This document shows, one piece after another, positions 9,118 to 19,390 of a stretch of 64,000 nucleotides of DNA; the first letter of the stretch is position 1, and each line of letters begins with the position of its first letter. A model generated the notes under the pieces. The model was given only the letters and a program-made list of their open reading frames with translations. It was not told where the DNA came from and did no database searches. The position numbers and the translations under genes were made by a program. Source of the stretch: Streptomyces bacillaris (GTDB lineage: Bacteria; Actinomycetota; Actinomycetes; Streptomycetales; Streptomycetaceae); NCBI RefSeq assembly GCF_003268675.1, contig NZ_CP029378.1:6448001-6512000 (forward strand). The letters run 5' to 3'.

Positions 9118-9582
9118 GTACCCGGCCCGCTTTCCCCTTGTTCCCGCCGCCCGTACCCCGGGCGTCCGTCCTGTTCAGGACGCTACCGCCCGGGGTACGG
9201 GGTGCGCATGGCAGGGGAGGCGCGGCGGGCACGGGATCAGGCGGACGTGGAGGCTCCGGACGCGATGCCGAAGGACGGGTCCGGCACCTCCTCGGGGGAG
9301 ATCAGGGTGGAGGAGCGGCCGTCCACGCCCACATGGCCCCGTTCCGGGGGATCAGCGCTGGCATCGACCGCAAGTCCCCGGTCTCCTGGCCCCTGTTCGA
9401 ACGCCACCGCTCGTTCCGTTACGGCGGCACCCTGCGCTCGGTCACCTACACCCCCGGCGCCCCCGGCCCCGAGTCCCCGGAAGCGGTCGCCGCAGCGCTC
9501 AAGCAGGCGGCAGCGGCCTTCGAGTGGACCCGACCCGTACGGTCCCGGGGAACCCGCCCCGGGGCCGTACGGCCCACCGGCC
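9118..9582. other. 465-bp interval with no convincing intact gene
   Basis: It holds the hairpin at 9151-9200. Two stretches look faintly protein-like: a forward frame from the ATG at 9333 (MAPFRGISAGIDRKSPVSW..., then RYGGTLRSVTYTPGA) that never stops before running antisense through merR, and a reverse frame ending at 9237 (GRSSTLISPEEVPDPSFGIA). Either could be a gene remnant. I could not assign either to a family. Confidence 0.4.
9151..9200 (-). terminator. long hairpin upstream of pucR
   Basis: Perfect 14-bp stem (CCGTACCCCGGGCG at 9151-9164 with its complement at 9187-9200); the loop itself folds as GTCCTG-tt-CAGGAC. On the minus strand it lies before pucR, so it may terminate a lost upstream gene or serve as a control site for pucR. 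There is no U-run. Confidence 0.55.
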
Positions 9583-9930
9583 TCACCCCCGCGCCTCCAG
9601 CAGCCCCGCCAGCGCGCCCCGGCTCCGCCGCAACGCCTCGATCCGCTCGTCCAGGTCCGCCAGCTCCCCGTCCAGGATCGCCCGCAGCTCCGCACACCAG
9701 TCGAACCCCGGCCCCTCGCCCCGGGCGCACGGCAGCACCTGACGGATCACCTCCGTGGAGAGCCCGGCCCGCAGCAGGGCGCGGATCTTCCGTACGGAGG
9801 CGACCGCGTCCTCGTCGTAGGCGCGGTACCCGTTCGTCCCGCGCCGCGCCTCCAGCAGCCCCTGCGCCTCGTAGTACCGCAGCGACCGGGCGCTGACGCC
9901 CGTCCGCCGTGACAGCTCCCCGATCAGCAT
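9583..9930 (-). CDS. MerR family transcriptional regulator
   Basis: 115 residues. The winged helix-turn-helix is clear: MLIGELSRRTGVSARSLRYYEAQGLLEARRGTNGYRAYDEDAVASVRKIRALLRAGLSTEVIRQVLP. A short dimerisation coiled coil follows (LDERIEALRRSRGALAGLLEARG). Two cysteines in the linker (LPCARGEG and DWC) are not arranged like a known metal site. Divergent from the class-IV aminotransferase gene across 69 bp containing a MerR-type promoter-operator, so autoregulation and control of the neighbour are likely (inference). Confidence 0.9.
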   Translation of the reverse strand: MLIGELSRRTGVSARSLRYYEAQGLLEARRGTNGYRAYDEDAVASVRKIRALLRAGLSTEVIRQVLPCARGEGPGFDWCAELRAILDGELADLDERIEALRRSRGALAGLLEARG

Positions 9931-9958
9931 GTGCCCCCCGCCGTCCGCGCCCGTCGGC

Positions 9959-9992
9959 GCTTGACCTTGTCACCGGTGTCAAGCCTTAACGT
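9959..9992 (+). promoter_or_regulatory. MerR-type promoter with palindromic operator
   Basis: The arms GCTTGAC (9959-9965) and GTCAAGC (9978-9984) form an inverted repeat lying between a -35 TTGACC (9961-9966) and a -10-like TAACGT (9987-9992). The spacer is 20 bp, longer than the usual 17, which is the hallmark of promoters that MerR proteins activate by DNA untwisting. Transcription would begin almost at the ATG at 10000. Confidence 0.6.
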
Positions 9993-9999
9993 CCCACCC

Positions 10000-10809
10000 A
10001 TGAGCGACGATTCCCCGCACCTCGTGCACATCGACGGCCGCCCGGCGACCACCGACGACCTCACGCCCCTCGCCTTCGCGGGCCACGCCCACTTCACCGC
10101 GATGCAGCTCCGCGACGGCCGGGTCCGGGGCCTGGACCTCCATCTGGAGCGGCTGCGCTCCGCGTCGGTGGAGCTGTTCGGCCGGGCCCTCCCCGAGGAC
10201 GTGGTCCGCGCCCGCCTCCGTACCGCCCTCGCAGGGGCTCCCACCGCCGACCTCTCGCTGACGGCCACGGTCTCCTCCACGGCCGGCGAGTTCACCGCCG
10301 CCGACGGCGACCTGACGCTCCTGATACGGACCGGACCGCCGTCCTCCGGCCCCCGCGGCCCGCTCGCCCTCGCGGCCGTGGAACACGAGCGGTTCCTGCC
10401 GCACCTCAAGCACGTCGGAGAGGTGGCCAAGACCCACCTGCTCCGGCAGGCCGCCGCCGAGGGCTTCGACGACGCCGCCTTCCTGGACCGCGAGGGCCGG
10501 TTCAGCGAGGCGACGATCTGGAACCTGGTGTTCTGGGACGGCGAGTCGGTGGTCTGGCCCGAGGCCCGGATCCTCACCGGTACGACGCTGGGCATCGTCC
10601 GCAGGCAGCTCACCGCCCTCGGCATCGCACAGCGGACCGCCCCGGTCACCCCCGCGGACCTGCCCGCCCTCGCCGGGGCGGCCGTCATGAACTCCTGGAC
10701 CCCCGGCATCCCCGTCCACCGCATCGGCCCCACCGGACTGCCCGCTGCACCCCGGTTCCTGGAGGCGCTGCACGGGGCGTACGCAGCGGAACCGCCCGTC
10801 GCGCCGTGA
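10000..10809 (+). CDS. aminotransferase class IV (aminodeoxychorismate lyase-like)
   Basis: 269 residues, PLP fold type IV, the group of PabC and branched-chain or D-amino acid aminotransferases. The N-terminal HIDGRPATTDD opening, GRVRGLDLHLERLRSAS, a Lys in VGEVAKTHLLRQAAAEGFDDAAFLD that fits the PLP Schiff base, SEATIWNLVFWDG and ILTGTTLGIVRRQL all follow the family pattern. Whether it makes 4-aminobenzoate or aminates another acid cannot be told; no pabA/B is adjacent. The ATG at 10000 is preferred over an upstream in-frame ATG that would overlap the promoter. Confidence 0.85.
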   Translation: MSDDSPHLVHIDGRPATTDDLTPLAFAGHAHFTAMQLRDGRVRGLDLHLERLRSASVELFGRALPEDVVRARLRTALAGAPTADLSLTATVSSTAGEFTAADGDLTLLIRTGPPSSGPRGPLALAAVEHERFLPHLKHVGEVAKTHLLRQAAAEGFDDAAFLDREGRFSEATIWNLVFWDGESVVWPEARILTGTTLGIVRRQLTALGIAQRTAPVTPADLPALAGAAVMNSWTPGIPVHRIGPTGLPAAPRFLEALHGAYAAEPPVAP

Positions 10810-10826
10810 CGGGCGCGACGGGCGGT
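10791..10826. terminator. bidirectional terminator hairpin
   Basis: Perfect 15-bp stem (10791-10805 with 10812-10826) and a 6-nt loop that contains the stop codon of the aminotransferase gene. It sits between two convergent genes and can serve both strands. Confidence 0.85.
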
Positions 10827-10837
10827 CCGGTCCGGGC

Positions 10838-12664
10838 TCAGCCCACGTACGCGCCGCTCGCCGTCAGCCGCAGGGCCGTGTCGATCAGGGGGACGTGGCT
10901 GAACGCCTGCGGGAAGTTGCCCACCTGACGCTGGAGGTTGGAGTCCCACTCCTCGGCCAGCAGGCCCAGGTCGTTGCGGAGCGACAGCAGCTTCTCGAAG
11001 AGCCGGCGCGCCTCGTCGACCCGGCCGATCATCGCCAGGTCGTCCGCCATCCAGAACGAGCAGGCCAGGAACGCGCCCTCGTCGCCCTCCAGGCCGTCGA
11101 CGCCCGCCTCCTCGCCCTCGGTGGGGTAGCGCAGGATGAAGCCGTCCTCCGTGGACAGCTCCCGCTGGATCGCCTCGATGGTGCCGATGACCCGCTTGTC
11201 GTCCGGCGGCAGGAAGCCCATCTGCGGGATGAGGAGGAGGGAGGCGTCCAGCTCCTTGGAGCCGTAGGACTGGGTGAAGGTGTTGCGCTCCTTGTCGTAG
11301 CCGCGCTCGCAGACGTCCCGGTGGATGTCGTCGCGGAGCTCGTACCACCGCTCCAGCGGGCCCTCGACGTCCCCGGACTCCACCAGCTTGATCGTCCGGT
11401 CGACGGCGACCCACGCCATCACCTTGGAGTGCACGAAGTGGCGGCGCGGGCCGCGCACCTCCCAGATGCCCTCGTCGGGCTCCTCCCAGTGCTTCTCCAG
11501 ATACTCGATCAGCTTGAGCTGGAGGCCCATCGCGTAGTCGTTGCGGGTCAGGCCGGTCATGTGCGCCAGGTGGAGCGCCTCGGTGACCTCGCCGTACACG
11601 TCGAGCTGGAGCTGGTTGGCGGCGCCGTTGCCGACGCGGACCGGGGCGGAGTTCTCGTATCCGGGCAGCCAGTCCAGCTCCGCCTCGCCCAGCTCGCGCT
11701 CGCCGGCGATGCCGTACATGATCTGCAGGTTCTCCGGGTCGCCCGCGACCGCCCGCAGCAGCCACTCGCGCCACGCCCGGGCCTCTTCCCGGTAGCCGGT
11801 GCGCAGCAGCGAGGAGAGGGTGATCGCGGCGTCCCGCAGCCAGGTGTAGCGGTAGTCCCAGTTCCGTACGCCTCCGATCTCCTCGGGGAGCGAGGTGGTC
11901 GGCGCGGCGACGATGCCGCCGGTGGGGGCGTACGTGAGGGCCTTGAGGGTGATGAGGGAGCGGACGACCGCCTCCCGGTAGGGCCCGTGGTACGTACACT
12001 GGTCGACCCATTCGCGCCAGAACAGCTCGGTGGCCTCCAGCGACCCCTCCGGGTCGGGGAGGGCGGGCGGCTCGCGGTGCGAGGGCTGCCAGCTGATCGT
12101 GAACGCCACCCGGTCGCCGGGGCCGACGGTGAAGTCGGAGTAGGTGGTGAGGTTCTCGCCGTAGGTGTCGGCCTGGGTGTCCAGCCAGACGGAGTCCGGC
12201 CCGGCGACGGCGACCGTACGGCTGTCCACCTTGTGCACCCACGGCGTCACCCGGCCGTAGCTGAACCGCATCCGCAGCTCCGAGCGCATCGGCACCCGGC
12301 CGCTGACGCCCTCCACGATCCGGATGAGCTGCGGGGCGCCGTCACGCGGCGGCATGAAATCGGTCACCCGTACGGTGCCGCGCGGCGTGTCCCACTCCGA
12401 TTCCAGGATCAGCGAGTCACCGCGGTAGCGGCGCCGGTCCGCCGGGAGCGGTTCGGTCCCTTCGGCCCGCGCCGGACTCAGCCGCCAGAAGCCGTGTTCC
12501 TCGGTGCCCAGCAGTCCCGCGAAGACGGCGTGCGAATCGAAGCGGGGCAGGCACAGCCAGTCCGCCGTGCCGTCCCGGCAGACCAGGGCAGCGGTCTGCA
12601 TGTCTCCGATGAGTGCGTAATCCTCGATGCGCCCGGCCACGTGCGTCTCCAGTCGAACGGCCAT
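10838..12664 (-). CDS. glycoside hydrolase family 15 protein (glucoamylase/trehalase-like)
   Basis: 608 residues, no signal peptide. An N-terminal beta-sandwich starts with RIEDYALIGDMQTAALVCRDGTADWLCLPRFDS; the (alpha/alpha)6 domain has IGGVRNWDYRYTWLRDAAITL, the conserved GH15 motif, followed by LPGYENSAPVRVGNGAANQLQLDVYGEV and HFVHSKVMAWVAVDR. Actinobacterial proteins of this layout include a phosphate-dependent cytosolic trehalase, so alpha,alpha-trehalose is a plausible substrate, though this is inference. The ATG at 12664 gives the family N-terminus; the frame is open further upstream without similarity. Confidence 0.9.
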   Translation of the reverse strand: MAVRLETHVAGRIEDYALIGDMQTAALVCRDGTADWLCLPRFDSHAVFAGLLGTEEHGFWRLSPARAEGTEPLPADRRRYRGDSLILESEWDTPRGTVRVTDFMPPRDGAPQLIRIVEGVSGRVPMRSELRMRFSYGRVTPWVHKVDSRTVAVAGPDSVWLDTQADTYGENLTTYSDFTVGPGDRVAFTISWQPSHREPPALPDPEGSLEATELFWREWVDQCTYHGPYREAVVRSLITLKALTYAPTGGIVAAPTTSLPEEIGGVRNWDYRYTWLRDAAITLSSLLRTGYREEARAWREWLLRAVAGDPENLQIMYGIAGERELGEAELDWLPGYENSAPVRVGNGAANQLQLDVYGEVTEALHLAHMTGLTRNDYAMGLQLKLIEYLEKHWEEPDEGIWEVRGPRRHFVHSKVMAWVAVDRTIKLVESGDVEGPLERWYELRDDIHRDVCERGYDKERNTFTQSYGSKELDASLLLIPQMGFLPPDDKRVIGTIEAIQRELSTEDGFILRYPTEGEEAGVDGLEGDEGAFLACSFWMADDLAMIGRVDEARRLFEKLLSLRNDLGLLAEEWDSNLQRQVGNFPQAFSHVPLIDTALRLTASGAYVG

Positions 12665-13068
12665 GTCGCCCCGTCGGGGGCGCTTACTGGGGGAGGGTCT
12701 AGGGGTCGTAGTGCGACAGACGGTCCCGTACCGGTTGAGCGGGGCTGGGTGTGCCGCCGGCCGGCCGTCTCGGCAGCGAATGTCCGAGCAGGATACGACG
12801 CGGTACGAAGATCCGCGCGACGGTCTTGACAACATTTCTGAGCTGATCGGGTGGGGCGTGAAACGACTGGGGTGATGCTGTGACGCCCCTGTGCAGGGTG
12901 TGGCCGGAAGCAGCCTCCCCCTGTCGCTGTTACCCTGGTAGCCCGTGGACCGGTGGTCGTATCCGACAGCGGACGAGGCCCCCGAACCGCAGCGACGGCA
13001 CCCCGGAATCCCCGGTTCGGCGGCCGGTACGCACCTCACAACCGCGACCACGGGAGCCCCCTTTGGCT
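12665..13068. other. 404-bp divergent intergenic region (GH15 / pyrG)
   Basis: No gene is supported. A TTGACA hexamer lies at 12826-12831 but no good -10 follows it. Promoters for both the GH15 gene and pyrG must be here. Confidence 0.6.
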
Positions 13069-14724
<1,656 letters not shown>

Positions 14725-14743
14725 CACCGAGGCATTACGGTTG

Positions 14744-14786
14744 ACCGGGGTACGGATCCTGCTCGCAGGACGCGTACCCCGGTTTC
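14744..14786 (+). terminator. pyrG terminator
   Basis: 11-bp stem ACCGGGGTACG/CGTACCCCGGT (14744-14754 with 14773-14783), an inner TCCTGC-GCAGGA stem, and a short T-rich tail. The next gene starts 41 bp later. Confidence 0.85.
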
Positions 14787-14826
14787 TCGTTTCGGCACAT
14801 GGCACGTGGTACGTGGGAGGACGCAC

Positions 14827-15453
14827 ATGGGGATCCAGGACACGCCCGAGGAGTGGCAGGTCACGGCGACCGTCACCCCCTTCACGGGCAACAAGACCAG
14901 CGTCCGCACGGACCAGGTGGTGATGCCGGACGGCTCCGTCCACGGCCGTGACTACCAGGTCCACCCCGGCTCCGTCGCGGTCCTCGCGATCGACGAGGAC
15001 GACCAGGTCATCGTCGTACGCCAGTACCGCCACCCGGTCCGCCAACGGCTCTGGGAGATCCCCGCCGGGCTGCTGGACGTCCCCGGCGAGAACCCGCTGC
15101 ACGCCGCCCAGCGCGAGCTGTACGAGGAGGCGCACGTCAAGGCCGAGGAGTGGCGGGTGCTCACCGACGTCTACACCACGCCCGGCGGCTGCGACGAGGC
15201 CGTACGGATCTTCCTCGCCCGGGGCCTCTCCGACGTGGAGGGCGAGCGGTTCGAGGTCTCCGAGGAGGAGGCCGACATGGAGCAGGCCCGCATCCCGCTG
15301 CCCGAGCTGGTCCGCTCGGTGATCGCGGGGGACCTGCACAACAACTGCCTGGTCGTCGGGGTGCTCGCGCTCACCGCCGTCCGCGCGGGCGACGGCGTCG
15401 ACTCGCTCCGCCCGGCCGACGCGCCCTGGCCGGCCCGCCCCTTCGAGGCCTGA
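14827..15453 (+). CDS. NUDIX hydrolase, ADP-ribose pyrophosphatase type
   Basis: 208 residues from the ATG with GGGAGG 6 bp upstream. ADP-ribose pyrophosphatases split ADP-ribose to AMP and ribose-5-phosphate. The body has the family run VIVVRQYRHPVRQRLWEIPAGLLDVPGE. The Nudix box (GLLDVPGENPLHAAQRELYEEAHV) carries one extra residue before the first Glu and Ala in place of the usual Gly after EE, while the catalytic REL-x-EE core is intact. Gene order pyrG-nudix is widespread in actinobacteria. Confidence 0.9.
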   Translation: MGIQDTPEEWQVTATVTPFTGNKTSVRTDQVVMPDGSVHGRDYQVHPGSVAVLAIDEDDQVIVVRQYRHPVRQRLWEIPAGLLDVPGENPLHAAQRELYEEAHVKAEEWRVLTDVYTTPGGCDEAVRIFLARGLSDVEGERFEVSEEEADMEQARIPLPELVRSVIAGDLHNNCLVVGVLALTAVRAGDGVDSLRPADAPWPARPFEA

Positions 15454-15608
15454 CGGGCCGTCGGCCCAGTCCCTCGGCCCTTCGGCCGAAGGTGGCCGGA
15501 TGCAGTCGGACAATCAGAAGAGATGCTGATCCGATCGAGGGATGTTTCCCCCGGGGTCGGCGCCGCTCGGCAGTGATCCACACCGCCGCTGAACTACGCT
15601 CGAAAGGC

Positions 15609-15630
15609 CCCCACCGGAGCTCCGGCGGGG
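15609..15630. repeat. inverted repeat before the ATPase-TPR gene
   Basis: The perfect palindrome CCGGAGCTCCGG is flanked by CCCC and GGGG arms, about 30 bp before the GTG at 15661. It may be an operator or a hairpin in the leader; no function can be shown. Confidence 0.45.
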
Positions 15631-15660
15631 CACCGCGTGCAGTGAAGTGGAGCGTGGCTC

Positions 15661-17805
15661 GTGACCGATCAGGCGGTGGACACCAGCGGCCCGGCCGAAG
15701 CTGCGGGGACCCAGGAGCCGCCCGGCGCCGCCCCGCCCCGATTCTTCGGCAGGGAACGGGAGTTGAAGGCCCTGCGGGCCGACATCGAACGCGTCGGCCT
15801 GGACACCCTGGCCGGCCGCAAGGCCCCCCGCGCCCGGGTCCTGCTCATCGCCGGCCGCCCCGGCTCCGGCCGCAGCGCCCTCGCCGCCGAACTCGCGGGC
15901 GCCCTCACGGGGACGGGCCCGGCCCCCGCCGACGCCTCCGGGCCCGCGACCGGAACGGGCGCGCTGCCGTGGGCCGTTGCCGGTACGGGCTCCGGCGACT
16001 ACCCGGACGGGGTGCTCCGGGTCGGCCTCACCGAACCCGGCGGCGACCCCGTCCCCACCGAACGCACCGCGGCCGAGATCCTCGGACTGCTCGGGCTCGC
16101 CGTCCCGCCCGGCGCCGACCAGGACGAGCTGTCCGAGATGGTCCGCGAGGCCCTCGCCGTACGCCGTCTCGTCCTGCTGCTCGACGACGCGGCCGACGCC
16201 GAACAGGTCGACCCGCTGCTCCCGGAGAACCCGGACTGCCTGGTCGTCGCCACCGCCACCGGCCCGCTGACCGGCATCCCCGACGTCCGGCCCTGCACCC
16301 TCGGCGGCCTTGAGGCGGGCGCGGCCGTCCAGCTGCTGGCCCGCGCCATCGGCCAGGTCCGCATCACCGTCGACCCGCGCACTGCCGAGAGCCTGGCCGA
16401 GGAGTGCGGGGGCCAGCCCGCCGCGCTCACCCTGATCGGCGGCTGGCTGGCCACCCGCCCCATGGCCTCCGTCGCGGACGTCACCAAGCAGCTCCACGAC
16501 CTTCCGGACTCCGGCGACCCCCAGCCCACCGGCGCCCGCCCGCTGGCCCGCGCCTTCCGCCTGGTCCACGACTCGCTGCCGCAGGCCGCCGCCCGGATAC
16601 TGCGGCTGCTCGCCCTCGCCCCCGCCGGACTGGCCGACGCCCACACGGCCTCCGCGCTGGCCGGCTGCTCGGTCTCGGCCGCCGAGAAGACCCTGGACGA
16701 CTTCGTGAAGCTCGGGCTGCTGCGCACGGACGGCGCCGCCCACCCCCAGTACGGCATCCCCGGCTGCCTCGCCCCGATGCTGTGGGCCCTGCTGGAGGAG
16801 CGCGACCGCCCCGCCGAGATCCAGCTCGCCCGCGCCCGGATGCTGGAGCGGACCGTACGGAGGCTCCAGGCCTGCCGGGCGGTCACCGAACCGGAGGGCA
16901 CCACCGCCCACCGCAGGCTGGCGGGCCTGCCCCGCTCCCTGCGCTTCCCCAACGCCGAGGAGGCGGGCGTCTGGCTGCGGCTGCGCCAACCCGCCCTGCT
17001 GGCCTCCGCCCGGCTCGCCGTGGCCGACGGCGAGCTGGACACCCTGGCCCGCCGCCTGATCGCCGCCCTGGTCCGGGCGCTCGCAGCGCACCGGGGCACC
17101 GAGGCCGCCGCCCCCGAGCTGTACGGGCTGCACGGCCTGGTCCTGGACGTGGCCGAGCGCCGGAACCTGCCCCGTGAGCAGGCGGCGGCCCTGCTGAACC
17201 TGGCGGACCTGGACGCCCGCACCGGCCGCCCCCGCGACGCCCTGACCCGCTACCGGGCCGCCCTGGACGCCGGGCGGGCCGCCGGCGACCTGTACGCGAC
17301 GGGCCGCGCGATGGAATCCGTAGGCAGTACGTACGCCGAGCTGGGCGACTTCCACCGGGCCTCCGACTGGTACGGCCGGGCCCTCGGCCAGCGCCTCACC
17401 CAGGGCGAGCGGGCCGACGAGGCACGGCTCTACGGGCGGCTCGGGGCCGTCCACAGCTACGCCGGGCGGTACGGCGAGGCGCTGCGGAACTGGCGGGCCG
17501 CCGCCGCGGGCCACCGCAGGCTCGGCGACCTGGCGGCCCAGGCGCGGGCGCTCAGCGAGGCGGCCCGGGTCCAGGAGTACGCGGGGCGGCCGCACGAGGC
17601 GCTGCAGACCTGCCGGGAGGCGGCCGAGCTGGCCCGTCGCGCCGATGACGTGCGGCTTCAGGCGGCGCTCCAGCTCCGGCTGGCCGACACCCTGGACCGG
17701 CTCGGTGATCCGGCGGCGGCCCGGCTGCACCGGTCCGCTGCTGACAGATTGCTGGGGGAGGAGGGTTCTGCCTACGAAATCCGCAGTGCTTCGACGGAAA
17801 GTTAA
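15661..17805 (+). CDS. NTP-binding and tetratricopeptide-repeat protein (AfsR-like, no DNA-binding domain)
   Basis: 714 residues from a GTG. Begins PPRFFGRERELKALRADIERV, the usual entry to STAND/NB-ARC-type ATPase domains, then P-loop LLIAGRPGSGRSALAAELAG (about residues 60-79) and Walker-B-like RLVLLLDDAADAEQ. A winged-helix-like region follows (RILRLLALAPAGLADAHTASALAGCSVS), and residues about 480-700 are TPR helices (RYRAALDAGRAAGDLYATGRAMESVGSTYAELGDFHRASDWYGRAL and onward). AfsR-type regulators share this layout but begin with a SARP DNA-binding domain, absent here. Probably a signal-sensing scaffold; partner unknown. Confidence 0.8.
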   Translation: MTDQAVDTSGPAEAAGTQEPPGAAPPRFFGRERELKALRADIERVGLDTLAGRKAPRARVLLIAGRPGSGRSALAAELAGALTGTGPAPADASGPATGTGALPWAVAGTGSGDYPDGVLRVGLTEPGGDPVPTERTAAEILGLLGLAVPPGADQDELSEMVREALAVRRLVLLLDDAADAEQVDPLLPENPDCLVVATATGPLTGIPDVRPCTLGGLEAGAAVQLLARAIGQVRITVDPRTAESLAEECGGQPAALTLIGGWLATRPMASVADVTKQLHDLPDSGDPQPTGARPLARAFRLVHDSLPQAAARILRLLALAPAGLADAHTASALAGCSVSAAEKTLDDFVKLGLLRTDGAAHPQYGIPGCLAPMLWALLEERDRPAEIQLARARMLERTVRRLQACRAVTEPEGTTAHRRLAGLPRSLRFPNAEEAGVWLRLRQPALLASARLAVADGELDTLARRLIAALVRALAAHRGTEAAAPELYGLHGLVLDVAERRNLPREQAAALLNLADLDARTGRPRDALTRYRAALDAGRAAGDLYATGRAMESVGSTYAELGDFHRASDWYGRALGQRLTQGERADEARLYGRLGAVHSYAGRYGEALRNWRAAAAGHRRLGDLAAQARALSEAARVQEYAGRPHEALQTCREAAELARRADDVRLQAALQLRLADTLDRLGDPAAARLHRSAADRLLGEEGSAYEIRSASTES

Positions 17806-17818
17806 TGCTTTGTAAGGC

Positions 17819-17846
17819 TAGACAGCGCGAAGTCCTTCATTAGACT
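17819..17846 (+). promoter_or_regulatory. putative ald promoter
   Basis: TAGACA (17819-17824) and TAGACT (17841-17846) with a 16-bp spacer fit a vegetative sigma-70 promoter in an unusually A/T-rich patch. It lies about 100 bp before the ald start. Confidence 0.45.
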
Positions 17847-17948
17847 GGCTCTGCCGCGTTCCTCCGTGGCGTCTCCATTTATGATGTATCTATCCGGGTC
17901 TGCACCGCTGTGTCCGGATTACCCTCCGAGCCAAGGACCGTGATCGAC

Positions 17949-19064
17949 GTGAAGGTCGGCATCCCCCGCGAAGTCAAGAACAACGAGTTCCGGGTGGCGA
18001 TCACCCCCGCCGGAGTGCATGAGCTCGTCCGCCACGGCCACGAGGTCGTCATCGAGCACGACGCCGGCGTCGGCTCGTCCATCCCGGACGAGGAGTACGT
18101 CGCCGCCGGTGCGCAGATCCTGGCCACCGCCGACGAGGTCTGGGCCGCCGCCGACCTGCTGCTCAAGGTCAAGGAGCCGGTCGCCGAGGAGTACCACCGC
18201 CTCCGCAAGGACCAGACCCTCTTCACGTACCTGCACCTCGCCGCCTCCCGCGAGTGCACCGACGCGCTGCTGACCTCCGGCACCACCGCCATCGCCTACG
18301 AGACGGTCGAGACCGCCAACCGCGCGCTCCCGCTGCTCGCCCCGATGTCCGAGGTCGCGGGCCGCCTCGCCCCGCAGGTCGGCGCCTACCACCTGATGCG
18401 CTCGGTCGGCGGCCGGGGTGTGCTCCCCGGCGGTGTCCCCGGCACCCACGCGGGCGAGGCCGTCGTCATCGGCGGCGGTGTCTCCGGCTGGAACGCCACG
18501 CAGATCGCCGTGGGTCTCGGCTTCCACGTCACGCTGCTCGACCGCGACATCAACAAGCTCCGCGAGGCCGACAAGATCTTCGGCACCAAGGTGAAGACCG
18601 TCGTCTCCAACGCCTTCGAGCTGGAGAAGGCCGTCGTCGAGGCCGACCTCGTCATCGGCGCCGTGCTCATCCCCGGTGCCAAGGCCCCGAAGCTGGTCAC
18701 CAACGAGCTGGTCGCCAAGATGAAGCCCGGAAGTGTCCTTGTCGACATTGCGATCGACCAGGGCGGCTGCTTCGAGGACTCGCACCCGACCACCCACGCC
18801 GAGCCGACCTTCCCGGTCCACGGATCGGTCTTCTACTGCGTCGCCAACATGCCCGGCGCGGTCCCGAACACCTCCACCTACGCGCTCACCAACGCCACGC
18901 TGCCCTACATCGTGGAGCTGGCGAACCGTGGCTGGGCCGACGCCCTGCGCCGTGACGCCGCCCTGGCCAAGGGCCTCAACACCCATGAGGGACAGGTCGT
19001 TTACCGCGAGGTGGCCGAGGCGCACGGTCTCCCGCACGTCGAGCTGAGCACCCTGCTCGGCTGA
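17949..19064 (+). CDS. ald: alanine dehydrogenase
   Basis: 371 residues, the usual length; converts L-alanine and NAD to pyruvate and ammonia. The N-terminus [22 protein letters not shown], the catalytic-region [13 protein letters not shown] and [10 protein letters not shown], and the NAD-binding [28 protein letters not shown] are all typical. Start GTG at 17949 is preferred because AAGGA lies 11 bp upstream; a GTG at 17940 would add three residues but is too close to that site. A 16-bp-stem terminator follows. Confidence 0.95.
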   Translation: MKVGIPREVKNNEFRVAITPAGVHELVRHGHEVVIEHDAGVGSSIPDEEYVAAGAQILATADEVWAAADLLLKVKEPVAEEYHRLRKDQTLFTYLHLAASRECTDALLTSGTTAIAYETVETANRALPLLAPMSEVAGRLAPQVGAYHLMRSVGGRGVLPGGVPGTHAGEAVVIGGGVSGWNATQIAVGLGFHVTLLDRDINKLREADKIFGTKVKTVVSNAFELEKAVVEADLVIGAVLIPGAKAPKLVTNELVAKMKPGSVLVDIAIDQGGCFEDSHPTTHAEPTFPVHGSVFYCVANMPGAVPNTSTYALTNATLPYIVELANRGWADALRRDAALAKGLNTHEGQVVYREVAEAHGLPHVELSTLLG

Positions 19065-19094
19065 CGGGTCAACACCTCCCGTCAACATCGGGAC

Positions 19095-19129
19095 TCCGGC
19101 CGGACCTTGCCGAGCAAGGTCCGGCCGGA
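19095..19129 (+). terminator. ald terminator
   Basis: Perfect 16-bp stem (19095-19110 with 19114-19129) closed by a 3-nt loop; no T-run, as usual in Streptomyces. Confidence 0.85.
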
Positions 19130-19285
19130 CGCGTACCGGGCCCCGTGAGGCCCGCGCGCAACTCGCCTCGAACGTAACCCTTTACCCGTTTCGTGCTGCG
19201 GCGAAATGTGCGGCTTGCTCGCTGTGCACCCTTGACAGCGAGGCGTTCGATTGCCGACACATCGGGCCGGGTCCGGCGGATTGTG

Positions 19286-19315
19286 TTGCTGCGGACCGGT
19301 GACACGCCATAGAGT
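19286..19315 (+). promoter_or_regulatory. putative promoter of the parA-scpAB operon
   Basis: TTGCTG (19286-19291) and TAGAGT (19310-19315) are 18 bp apart in the gap before the parA-like gene. Resemblance to the vegetative consensus is moderate. Confidence 0.4.
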
Positions 19316-19390
19316 CGCCAATCGTCGGCATGGTGCCACGCTGACCTATCGATAAGTTTCCTGGTCACGTCCAAGGAGGTAAGACGACTT

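Noticed and set aside
9333-9896. Forward gene starting MAPFRGISAGIDRKSPVSW
   Set aside because: First ~65 codons look protein-like, but the frame runs antisense through the well-supported merR gene and has no good ribosome site. Recorded only as part of the 9118-9582 interval.
12826-12831. TTGACA hexamer as pyrG promoter
   Set aside because: No acceptable -10 at 16-19 bp; sequence downstream is GC-rich, and the hexamer is 240 bp from the start.
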